A DNA stretch of 5,284 bases from Prevotella sp. (GTDB lineage: Bacteria > Bacteroidota > Bacteroidia > Bacteroidales > Bacteroidaceae). Numbering within the stretch: the stretch's first letter is position 1; each line of letters begins with the position of its first letter. The notes under the pieces are model-generated. The model was not told where the DNA came from. It saw only the letters and a program-made list of their open reading frames with translations, and searched no databases. The stretch spans positions 1,075-6,358 of the forward strand of contig JAJPZD010000265.1 of assembly GCA_021204605.1 (NCBI GenBank), read 5' to 3'. Made by a program: the position numbers and the translations under genes. Of the stretch, positions 1 through 5,284 are shown piece by piece.

Positions 1-46
1 ATTATGTGAAACTTTGCCTCATATACATATTACAAGTAACTTTTGA

Positions 47-427
47 TTACTCATCTCTAAATGATTTTGCAACTACATCTTTAAGCTCCTCGTCGGACAC
101 TTCTTTGCAGAAAATGTAATGGGCGGTTGTGTATGTGGAACTGGCACCGCCATACTGACTGAGGTAACCGTTTCCTTTGAGTTCCGACTTGATTTGAACA
201 AATTCCCAACCTTGCAGGGACATGTAATTCAATGCGCTGACCAATGAAATAAACTTCAATGCCTTTCCATTATCACCCTTGACAGTCTGAGGCTTCTTGT
301 TTGTACCGTAATCAAGCGTTATGGTGTTGTTCATTGGCTCATACTCCATTTCAACAAACAATTTCTTTGCAACCATTGATGTTGTCGCAAATATAAACAC
401 GACTGTAAATGCAATCAATTTTTTCAT
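47..427 (-). CDS. Small exported protein, DUF4177-like (hypothetical)
   Basis: A 126-residue protein of unknown function. It starts with a typical Sec signal peptide: MKK, a hydrophobic stretch of about 14 residues, then small residues ending SMVA near residue 20, giving a likely signal peptidase I cut before KKLF. No lipobox cysteine is seen, so a soluble periplasmic protein is expected. The mature part contains the core LNYMSLQGWEFVQ and later a strand HYIFCKEV. A GWE-hydrophobic motif after a helix, with a closing aromatic-rich strand, is the pattern I associate with DUF4177-type small alpha/beta proteins; this assignment is by eye. There is one cysteine in the mature part. I chose the ATG at 425-427 because the in-frame upstream TTG (446-448) lies inside the predicted -7 promoter box and would spoil the signal peptide. 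It is separated by about 350 bp from the methyltransferase gene and has its own promoter, so it is probably a separate transcription unit and ordinary host backbone. Confidence 0.8.
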   Translation of the reverse strand: MKKLIAFTVVFIFATTSMVAKKLFVEMEYEPMNNTITLDYGTNKKPQTVKGDNGKALKFISLVSALNYMSLQGWEFVQIKSELKGNGYLSQYGGASSTYTTAHYIFCKEVSDEELKDVVAKSFRDE

Positions 428-445
428 AATATCATTATTTGACCA

Positions 446-475
446 CAAATATACAGCTTTTTTGGTGAAAGAAAA
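446..475 (-). promoter_or_regulatory. Bacteroidetes-type promoter for the small exported protein gene
   Basis: On the minus strand the octamer TATATTTG (453 down to 446) matches the Bacteroidetes -7 consensus TAnnTTTG exactly. A T-rich TTTT (475 down to 472) lies 18 bp upstream, in about the place expected for the -33 element (consensus TTTG, so an imperfect match). Transcription would begin around 440, leaving a leader of only about a dozen bases before the ATG at 425-427. The leader has no Shine-Dalgarno sequence and is A/T-rich, as is usual in this phylum. The sequence match is direct; promoter activity is inferred. Confidence 0.6.
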
Positions 476-550
476 CCGTTACTTGAAAAATTACTCAATC
501 TGAGATAACAGCCCCATATAGAATCACTGAAAGTAATTTATTCTGTCCGC

Positions 551-566
551 TCGCCCTCAAGGGCGA
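551..566. repeat. Small perfect palindrome (hairpin)
   Basis: TCGCCC, a TCAA loop, then GGGCGA: a 6-bp perfect GC-rich stem, or 7 bp if the central T-A pair is counted. It is not followed by a T-run on either strand, so it is not a textbook intrinsic terminator. It could be a transcript-end stem, a protein-binding palindrome or part of a dispersed intergenic repeat together with the neighbouring stem at 598-628. Confidence 0.5.
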
Positions 567-597
567 ATGATTAAACCATCATGTCACCCGCCAGGTT

Positions 598-628
598 GCC
601 CCTTCCTATGAGAGTGCTGGGGAGGGGC
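598..628. repeat. GC-rich stem-loop, possible dispersed intergenic repeat
   Basis: GCCCCTTCC (598-606) pairs with GGGAGGGGC (620-628) over 9 bp with one G-T wobble, leaving a 13-base loop. On the plus strand it is followed by TTTCCT, a weak terminator-like tail. On the minus strand, the direction of both flanking genes, it is followed by AACC, so it is not a canonical terminator for the methyltransferase transcript. C/G-rich blocks of this kind with CCCCTC-type runs are familiar to me as recurrent intergenic sequences in Bacteroidales. That is an impression, not a search result. Confidence 0.45.
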
Positions 629-654
629 TTTCCTAATGGGGGAGTTAGAGGGGG
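619..654 (+). other. Four G-runs, potential G-quadruplex
   Basis: The plus strand carries GGGG (619-622), GGGG (624-627), GGGGG (638-642) and GGGGG (650-654), with spacers of 1, 10 and 7 bases. Four runs of four or more G in 36 bases fit a relaxed quadruplex pattern, though the 10-base loop would weaken it. The first two runs also form one arm of the stem-loop at 598-628, so the two structures would compete. Transcripts of the flanking genes carry the C-rich complement, so any quadruplex would form in DNA, on their template strand. Confidence 0.35.
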
Positions 655-675
655 TAACTGGGCGTATGTTTGTAT

Positions 676-744
676 ATGTTATTGGCAGACGCATTGGCGA
701 AAGCTGAAATCATGCTTGCGAACAACTTGCGAAACTTGAGTTAG
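676..744 (+). other. Short plus-strand open stretch, possible micro-ORF or gene remnant
   Basis: ATG to TAG gives 22 residues, MLLADALAKAEIMLANNLRN followed by LS. It is rich in Ala and Leu with alternating charge and would form an amphipathic helix, which is unusually protein-like for spacer DNA. The same frame is closed by TAA at 655-657, so at most 28 codons are open. It runs convergent to the methyltransferase gene, ending 35 bp from its stop. The direct repeat CTTGCGAA (715-722 and 726-733) lies inside it. No ribosome binding site or promoter is evident. It may be chance, a micro-protein, or the surviving 3' end of a displaced gene. Confidence 0.15.
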
Positions 745-767
745 TCTAATAAATGAATATGATTTCA
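705..767. repeat. Spaced 9-bp inverted repeat beside the methyltransferase stop
   Basis: TGAAATCAT at 705-713 is the exact reverse complement of ATGATTTCA at 759-767, with 45 bp between the arms. The right arm ends 12 bp from the methyltransferase stop codon (780-782). The loop is too long for a simple terminator and no U-run follows. It may be an RNA 3'-end structure, a binding-site pair, or chance. Confidence 0.3.
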
Positions 768-779
768 AAAGAATTTTTA

Positions 780-3700
780 TTAATCCTCGATATATGATAT
801 TTCTTCTTCATTTAAGCCATAAAGCGAAAAAACGATTTTATTAATTGCGGTTTCACAATCAGGGATGGATTGTTTACTCTCTATAATGTTCAATATTTTT
901 TCAACATATTCACCAATAATATTGGGATTTTCTGGTTTTGAAATACTGGCTTTTTCTATGTTGTACTTATAATGTCTGTAAGCACCACCGGTACCAATTG
1001 GAGTATCTACAGAATTAATCCAGAATGTAAATAGTTTGGAGTTTAGAATACCTAAAAGATAGTAAGCCATCCTTTCATCATCTATCGCAAAGAAATAATT
1101 AGTATCTAATAATACCATTCCTTTTGTTATCAGAGAATAGAATGTTGAGCCAACACTTGCCCAGGCAATTTTGTTTTTAGTAAAATCTTCCAAATAAGCG
1201 CAATTCCTTAGGTTATACGGAGTATCTCCTTGATCCGCACGTTTTTTTAGTTGTTCAAAACCTTTATAAACTTTGCCATTAAATGCTATTCCTCCATTAT
1301 CAAGCCAATGTTTTATTGCTGGATACCTTTCAATTCTGATTCGAGAGAGTTTTCCCTTAATTCCATTATGTGTATTGATTAGCCATAGATTTGCCCAATT
1401 GTAGCCATATCGTTTAATATCCCTGCCACGTAATATCGGTTGGATAAGTTCTTCTGTTCGATTTCTTTCTTCCTGTGTTTTACAGTTTGCAAGAATTTCA
1501 TTACGCTTTTCTGTTGTAATAATAAAAGCCTCATTACAGCCTGTTTTAATACCATAATTTATTTGGATATTCCAATCATTAAGCGGTGTGCCAACCGCCT
1601 CAATCTTCTGTTTAATATTCTGTTCCATTGGAGAAAGAATAACCCATGAATCAGATGACGAGAAATCATTTATTGTGCCTTTTTCCTGTATATATATGCC
1701 CAAATTCTTAATGCTATCCTTGTTTTGTTTATTGGTAATAGCACACAAGGTTTTATGTCTATTAGATTCTCTCGATAAAAGTAATATATTTGTATCGACA
1801 GTAGCACTCTCAAAGATTTTCACTCCTGCAAAATCTATGAGCAGTTTTGGATTTGTACTTTTGGCTAAAAAGCCACGTATCTTCTCTCCATAACCTTCAC
1901 GCATCCATTTATTTGACGTTATATAGCATAAGTGTCCTGCAGATTTAAGTAAATTATAACCTCGTTCATAAAAAAGACAATAAATATCTCCTGTCCTTGC
2001 GAATGTATTATATTTGCAAGGCTCATATTTCTTAGCCAATTCTCCACCATTATTTTGCAACTGGATATATGGAGGATTTCCAACAATGATGTCAAATCCA
2101 TCAGTTATTCCGAACATCCATTCAGGGTCAAAGAAATCAGCCGAAGAATTTTGGTCGTATGGATTCCAATCCGCCAACTGTTTGGCATCTTGACGAGCAA
2201 CATAATTTTCATCAGCAAGTAACTCTGCTAATTTTTTTCTAAGTTCCTTATCTTGTTTACGTAAATTAATTTTCTTACTTGTTGTCTTAGCTGAAAAATG
2301 ATTATGTCGGATTTCTGTCAATTTCTTTTTAATAACGTCTATTTCAGGATTATCAAAAAGTTTACGTTGATGCTTTTTCTTCTCAATCAGAGAATCCGCC
2401 GCAACAAACTTTGTCTCAAGGTTTGGCAATGTCGGAATGCCGAAGTTAGGTTTGGAACTATCTTTCTCACAGTCGCATATCAGTGATATAAAGAAACGCA
2501 ACTTGGAGATCTGCGTCGCGATGCACTGTATGTCGCTGCCGTAAATGCAATTCTCAATGATTCTTAGTTTCAAGTCATAGACATTTTCGTCAGGCGAGAT
2601 TTTGCTTAAAATATCAATCATTCTGTTTAGGATACCCATTGGGAATGCACCCGAACCACAGGCAGGGTCAAGTATCTTTATGCTTTGCAGTTTATCAGCA
2701 ATTTTCCTATACTCCTCAACATTTGATTCATCAAAAGAGAAATCATTTCTAAACAAGGATCGGACAAATGGCGTATCGCCCAAATAAGCAATAAGACTCT
2801 CATCAACCATGTAATTGACTATCTCACGTGGTGTATAGAATGAGCCGCTTTGATTGCGTGCAGTCTCTTTCGTCTCAGGGTTGTATGCTCCCAATAAGTT
2901 CTCAAATACCTTGCCCAACAATTCAGGGTCAAGAGCAACCTGCTGGTCTTGGGGCGTGTTCTCCTCTATCGTGAAGTTATAACGGTTAAATATCGAAATC
3001 AAACCTTTTTCCTCATCAAAGAAAAGATTGTTCGGCACAACTGCTCTTTGTGTATAATGACCTTTTTCTTTATTGTCATTGCGGGTGAAACCATCATATT
3101 TGTATGCCTTTTCCACACCATCGATAGTCATTGACTTGTCAAGACATTCAAACAGTCCTCCGTTTAGAAATGGCACTTCCGCAAACAAATCAATCACTTC
3201 CGCCTCACTGATTTTAAACAGTTCCGCATAACGATATGACGTCTTGACATCTTGCCCTTTGTTTGTCGCAAACTCGCGTTTGTTTCCATTCTCATCTACT
3301 ATTGCCCGGTTGAGCGTTGCGAAGAACAGGTTTTGAAGAATTGCCTGATAATAATTGCCTTCCGTTTGACTGTATGGATCAAAATCTTTCAGTATTTCAT
3401 CCAAATAATCAATATCGAATATCTTGTTCGGTATCAGTCCTTTCTGTTTGATAAACCATACAAACATAAGGCGGGTAATCATACGGATGATTTTAGTCTC
3501 GATACTGTCCTTTTCCATTCCTTTTTTCTGGAATGAGACATTCGATGAAGGGCCAATAACCCACTGATACCACTGGAACAAATCGTTGTAGAATTGCTTT
3601 GTAAGTGTTTCCACAGAGAAAGCGGCGGTAACATCACTTAATGTCTGCTTGCTTTTCTTCAATACATCGAATTGTTCTATTGCAGTGCGGCAACTACGCC

Positions 3701-4124
3701 CCTCACCAAGTAGATATGTATATCGTTTGGTGTTCGTGATCTTTCTCTCATATTGTTTTTGTTTGTCAAACTCCCATATATCACTTACATACGAGAAACG
3801 ATATACATCTTCGTTCTTGCGATAGCAGAACATGAAAGCCCCATCATATACATTATGCCAATCGGTAACAAGCATGTCACGGAGACCCCGACGGTTACGT
3901 TGTATATCAACTTTGTCAGTCAGTTCAACCTCATAAACAGCAATAACACAGTCATCTGAAAGTGTGATTTGACCGAGATACAATGCTTCTTTTGCCAAAG
4001 GGCTGTTTATATCTAAATGACGTGGATTAATTTTAAAATCTGTTTTCTGCTTGAAGATGTCATAAAGCAAATTCAGCCATTCTCCACGGTTATATTTTGA
4101 TTCTATAACTTCCTTGTATTCCAT
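780..4124 (-). CDS. Eco57I-family adenine-N6 DNA methyltransferase with TaqI-like specificity domain
   Basis: A 1114-residue protein predicted to transfer a methyl group from S-adenosylmethionine to the N6 of adenine in a specific DNA site. Visible layout: an N-terminal domain (about 1-170) with an acidic strand YEVELTDK at 64-71; a helical linker (about 170-420); GSFYTP at 427-432, typical just before the catalytic domain; the cofactor motif DPACGSGAF at 486-494; a lysine-rich helical insertion at about 580-650; the catalytic motif NPPY at 683-686; and a TaqI-like C-terminal target-recognition region from about 855, with GIKTGCNEAFII and ILRGRDIKRYG. All catalytic motifs are intact. The length fits single-chain type IIG (RM fusion) or DrmMI-like enzymes, which are longer than lone methyltransferases. 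It starts six bases after the helicase stop with no Shine-Dalgarno, so translation is probably coupled and the two form one operon. The second half is markedly more AT-rich than the first. Methyltransferase identity is firm; fused nuclease activity is not proven. Confidence 0.93.
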   Translation of the reverse strand: MEYKEVIESKYNRGEWLNLLYDIFKQKTDFKINPRHLDINSPLAKEALYLGQITLSDDCVIAVYEVELTDKVDIQRNRRGLRDMLVTDWHNVYDGAFMFCYRKNEDVYRFSYVSDIWEFDKQKQYERKITNTKRYTYLLGEGRSCRTAIEQFDVLKKSKQTLSDVTAAFSVETLTKQFYNDLFQWYQWVIGPSSNVSFQKKGMEKDSIETKIIRMITRLMFVWFIKQKGLIPNKIFDIDYLDEILKDFDPYSQTEGNYYQAILQNLFFATLNRAIVDENGNKREFATNKGQDVKTSYRYAELFKISEAEVIDLFAEVPFLNGGLFECLDKSMTIDGVEKAYKYDGFTRNDNKEKGHYTQRAVVPNNLFFDEEKGLISIFNRYNFTIEENTPQDQQVALDPELLGKVFENLLGAYNPETKETARNQSGSFYTPREIVNYMVDESLIAYLGDTPFVRSLFRNDFSFDESNVEEYRKIADKLQSIKILDPACGSGAFPMGILNRMIDILSKISPDENVYDLKLRIIENCIYGSDIQCIATQISKLRFFISLICDCEKDSSKPNFGIPTLPNLETKFVAADSLIEKKKHQRKLFDNPEIDVIKKKLTEIRHNHFSAKTTSKKINLRKQDKELRKKLAELLADENYVARQDAKQLADWNPYDQNSSADFFDPEWMFGITDGFDIIVGNPPYIQLQNNGGELAKKYEPCKYNTFARTGDIYCLFYERGYNLLKSAGHLCYITSNKWMREGYGEKIRGFLAKSTNPKLLIDFAGVKIFESATVDTNILLLSRESNRHKTLCAITNKQNKDSIKNLGIYIQEKGTINDFSSSDSWVILSPMEQNIKQKIEAVGTPLNDWNIQINYGIKTGCNEAFIITTEKRNEILANCKTQEERNRTEELIQPILRGRDIKRYGYNWANLWLINTHNGIKGKLSRIRIERYPAIKHWLDNGGIAFNGKVYKGFEQLKKRADQGDTPYNLRNCAYLEDFTKNKIAWASVGSTFYSLITKGMVLLDTNYFFAIDDERMAYYLLGILNSKLFTFWINSVDTPIGTGGAYRHYKYNIEKASISKPENPNIIGEYVEKILNIIESKQSIPDCETAINKIVFSLYGLNEEEISYIED
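945..1562 (-). other. TaqI-like target-recognition domain within the methyltransferase
   Basis: Residues from about 855 to 1060 follow the pattern of the TaqI-like C-terminal specificity domain. GIKTGCNEAFII opens it, LIQPILRGRDIKRYG sits about 35 residues later, and it ends with LLGILNSKLFTFWI and a GTGGAYRHY segment that resembles the closing part of such domains. In this family the domain reads the DNA sequence and so sets which site is methylated. Edges are approximate and placed by eye. Confidence 0.7.
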
Positions 4125-4130
4125 AGTATT

Positions 4131-5284
4131 TTATTTAAAAGATTCTGATATAATTATCTCTGCATTAGTTTCCTGCTCATTCTGCAATTCACCCTCTGCC
4201 GTATAGTATGAAATATTTTTATTTACTATTTCAATGACTTCATCTATAACATCATCAAGGGTCACGTATGTTTTGTCTGATTTACTCTTATATTTTTTAT
4301 TGATACGTTGCAAACGTATCGCATTATCCTCAAGCACACCACGCTCAACCAATGATTTGAGTTGACGAACTTTTAATTGTAAATCCTTATCATCAATAGC
4401 TCTGATGCAATCTTTTAACAAACTTACAGCAGAATTGACTTGCACGCCCATTGAGGTTTTAGCTGTATTTCTGGTTTCCTGCGATTGAATTTCTGCATCT
4501 TGTATTGAGTTGAATTTCTCCAACGCTTTTTCTACATGATTATAATGCTGCTCAATAAGTTTTACAGAAGTTTCGTCTTTATCTGCCTTGAAATATTTGA
4601 GGGCATCAATGACCGACAGTTCTTCTGCATTTTCGGATACCAAGAAAAACACTTTGCGAAAGTTGGTTTTCAGGAACACTATTGTATCGTTGGACAGCGT
4701 TACGCCTTCCACAGTTTTGGTATTGCGCCCGGTGCGGCTGCGAAGCGAGAGTCTTGCTATACGGTTGTATTCTTTGCGGTTGTTATGATACAGGGAGCGC
4801 AATTCCTCATAATAAGGCAGTTCCAAGTTTTGCTCCTCTTTCTGCCGCTCTACACTTTCATCGAAGAGTTTGCCGAGGTCATGCTCCACGATCTCATCCT
4901 GTGAATAGATCTGGTTGTCCTCTCCAAATGTGGAATGGAATGTCTGTATCTTACTGAGTGCTATCTGATTGAGGTTTATCTCTCTGTTGCCCTCACGTGA
5001 GGGATAAAACACGTAATTGTAGATATGCTTTGTCGAGGAGCCGATACGGTTCACACGCCCTATACGCTGCATAAGACGGGTGCTGTTCCATGGGGTATCA
5101 TAGTTTACTATGACATTCGCCCTGTGCAGGTTGACACCCTCCGCAAGCACATCGGTGGTGAGAATTATGTTGTAGTCATCCAACTTGTTATTATAATTGG
5201 CATCAAAATTTTCTCGAATTGTCTTGAAAAGGTTGTCACGGTTGTTTGATGTGATCACAAGCACGTCATTGCGGTTGATACGCC
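4131..5284 (-). CDS. SF2 (SNF2/DEAD-like) helicase of a restriction/defence operon, 3' part only
   Basis: The last 383 residues of a large helicase; the reading frame stays open through the window edge, with RINRND preceding the first in-frame GTG at 5262-5264. That GTG is therefore an internal valine, not the start. Visible parts: the end of the second RecA lobe with strand VLVITSN; motif V, ILTTDVLAEGVNLHRA, running into NYDTPWN; motif VI, QRIGRVNRIG (coding bases about 5040-5069), with both arginine fingers; then about 300 mainly helical, charged residues with coiled-coil-like stretches. The nucleotide-binding motifs I and II lie outside the window. It would use ATP to move along or remodel DNA. 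Six bases separate its TAA from the methyltransferase ATG, so the two are co-transcribed and probably act together. From memory, Bacteroidales homologues with this partner often carry a phospholipase D-like domain at the N-terminus, a possible nuclease; this cannot be checked here. DrmD of DISARM is an alternative relative. Confidence 0.9.
   Translation of the reverse strand, partial: RINRNDVLVITSNNRDNLFKTIRENFDANYNNKLDDYNIILTTDVLAEGVNLHRANVIVNYDTPWNSTRLMQRIGRVNRIGSSTKHIYNYVFYPSREGNREINLNQIALSKIQTFHSTFGEDNQIYSQDEIVEHDLGKLFDESVERQKEEQNLELPYYEELRSLYHNNRKEYNRIARLSLRSRTGRNTKTVEGVTLSNDTIVFLKTNFRKVFFLVSENAEELSVIDALKYFKADKDETSVKLIEQHYNHVEKALEKFNSIQDAEIQSQETRNTAKTSMGVQVNSAVSLLKDCIRAIDDKDLQLKVRQLKSLVERGVLEDNAIRLQRINKKYKSKSDKTYVTLDDVIDEVIEIVNKNISYYTAEGELQNEQETNAEIIISESFK

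Larger units (their letters stand above)
428..779. other. Intergenic region with GC-rich hairpins, no convincing gene
   Basis: About 350 bp between the small exported protein gene and the methyltransferase gene. From right to left it holds the AT-rich 3' flank of the methyltransferase gene (745-779), a short plus-strand open stretch (676-744), a G-run-rich block (619-654), a GC-rich stem-loop (598-628), a perfect small palindrome (551-566) and the promoter of the small gene (446-475). GC content in 541-660 is clearly higher than in the flanks. I see no tRNA, no clear riboswitch and no canonical terminator with a U-run on the minus strand. It reads as a repeat-type intergenic spacer or the border of an acquired cassette. 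Confidence 0.6.

Noticed and set aside
428..448. Upstream TTG start (446-448) giving a 133-residue version of the small exported protein
   Set aside because: The codon lies within the predicted -7 promoter box, and the extension would put seven polar residues before a textbook signal peptide.
551..628. Intrinsic terminators for the methyltransferase transcript
   Set aside because: The stems are GC-rich, but no U-run follows either of them on the minus strand.
428..779. CRISPR array, tRNA or attachment site in the spacer
   Set aside because: There are no regularly spaced repeats of CRISPR length, no cloverleaf, and no tRNA end with a matching direct repeat in the window.
1588..1893. Plus-strand open frame of 101 codons opposite the methyltransferase gene
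   Set aside because: It lies antisense to conserved methyltransferase sequence, has Cys/Phe/Leu-rich shadow composition and no recognisable motif. Other plus-strand frames inside 780-4124 were dropped for the same reason.
2232..2238. Seven-A tract in the methyltransferase coding strand (another at 1242-1248) as a phase-variation or programmed frameshift switch
   Set aside because: Seven-base runs are common in AT-rich genes, the frame is intact through both, and no alternative product or stimulatory structure is visible.
4536..4957. Overlapping plus-strand frames opposite the helicase gene
   Set aside because: They are antisense to the helicase frame, overlap each other in different frames, and have no start context or domain pattern.
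5262..5264. GTG as the start of a 377-residue helicase protein
   Set aside because: The frame remains open upstream to the window edge, and the protein from here would lack helicase motifs I to IV. It is a truncated gene, not a short one.
780..5284. Definite assignment as class 1 DISARM (drmD-drmMI)
   Set aside because: Gene order and families are compatible, but drmA, drmB and drmC are not downstream and nothing upstream is visible, so the name is not justified.

Overview
The window looks like chromosomal DNA of a gut-type Bacteroidales bacterium (Bacteroides, Parabacteroides or Prevotella relative). Three things suggest this. The base composition is AT-rich. Start codons lack a clear Shine-Dalgarno and sit behind A/T-rich leaders. 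A perfect Bacteroidetes-type -7 promoter element (TAnnTTTG) precedes the small gene. The proteins also read like families familiar from Bacteroidales. No database search was possible, so the lineage is inferred. All three supported genes lie on the minus strand, so transcription runs from right to left.

Right part (4131-5284): the 3' end of a large superfamily 2 helicase gene, cut by the window edge. Its second RecA-like lobe is visible, with clear motifs V and VI, followed by a long helical C-terminal region. Six bases after its stop begins a 1114-residue Eco57I-family adenine-N6 methyltransferase (780-4124). It has a S-adenosylmethionine motif (DPACGSGAF), a catalytic NPPY motif and a TaqI-like C-terminal target-recognition domain. 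The two genes are almost certainly one operon and form a helicase plus methyltransferase restriction/phage-defence cassette. The helicase would translocate on or remodel DNA, and the methyltransferase would recognise and mark a specific site. Whether the nuclease is in the methyltransferase N-terminus, in the unseen helicase N-terminus, or absent cannot be settled from this window.

Middle (428-779): about 350 bp with no convincing gene. It holds a short perfect palindrome, a larger GC-rich stem-loop, four G-runs that could form a quadruplex, a widely spaced 9-bp inverted repeat and a 22-codon plus-strand micro-ORF of doubtful reality. It looks like intergenic repeat or island-border debris.

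Left part (47-427): a 126-residue exported protein with a signal peptide and a GWEFV motif recalling the DUF4177 fold. It has its own promoter and is probably host backbone unrelated to the defence cassette.

The best leads are the helicase/methyltransferase pair itself, the noncanonical acidic motif in the methyltransferase N-terminus, and a strong compositional mosaic: higher-GC conserved cores against AT-rich specificity and terminal regions. The mosaic suggests domain exchange.
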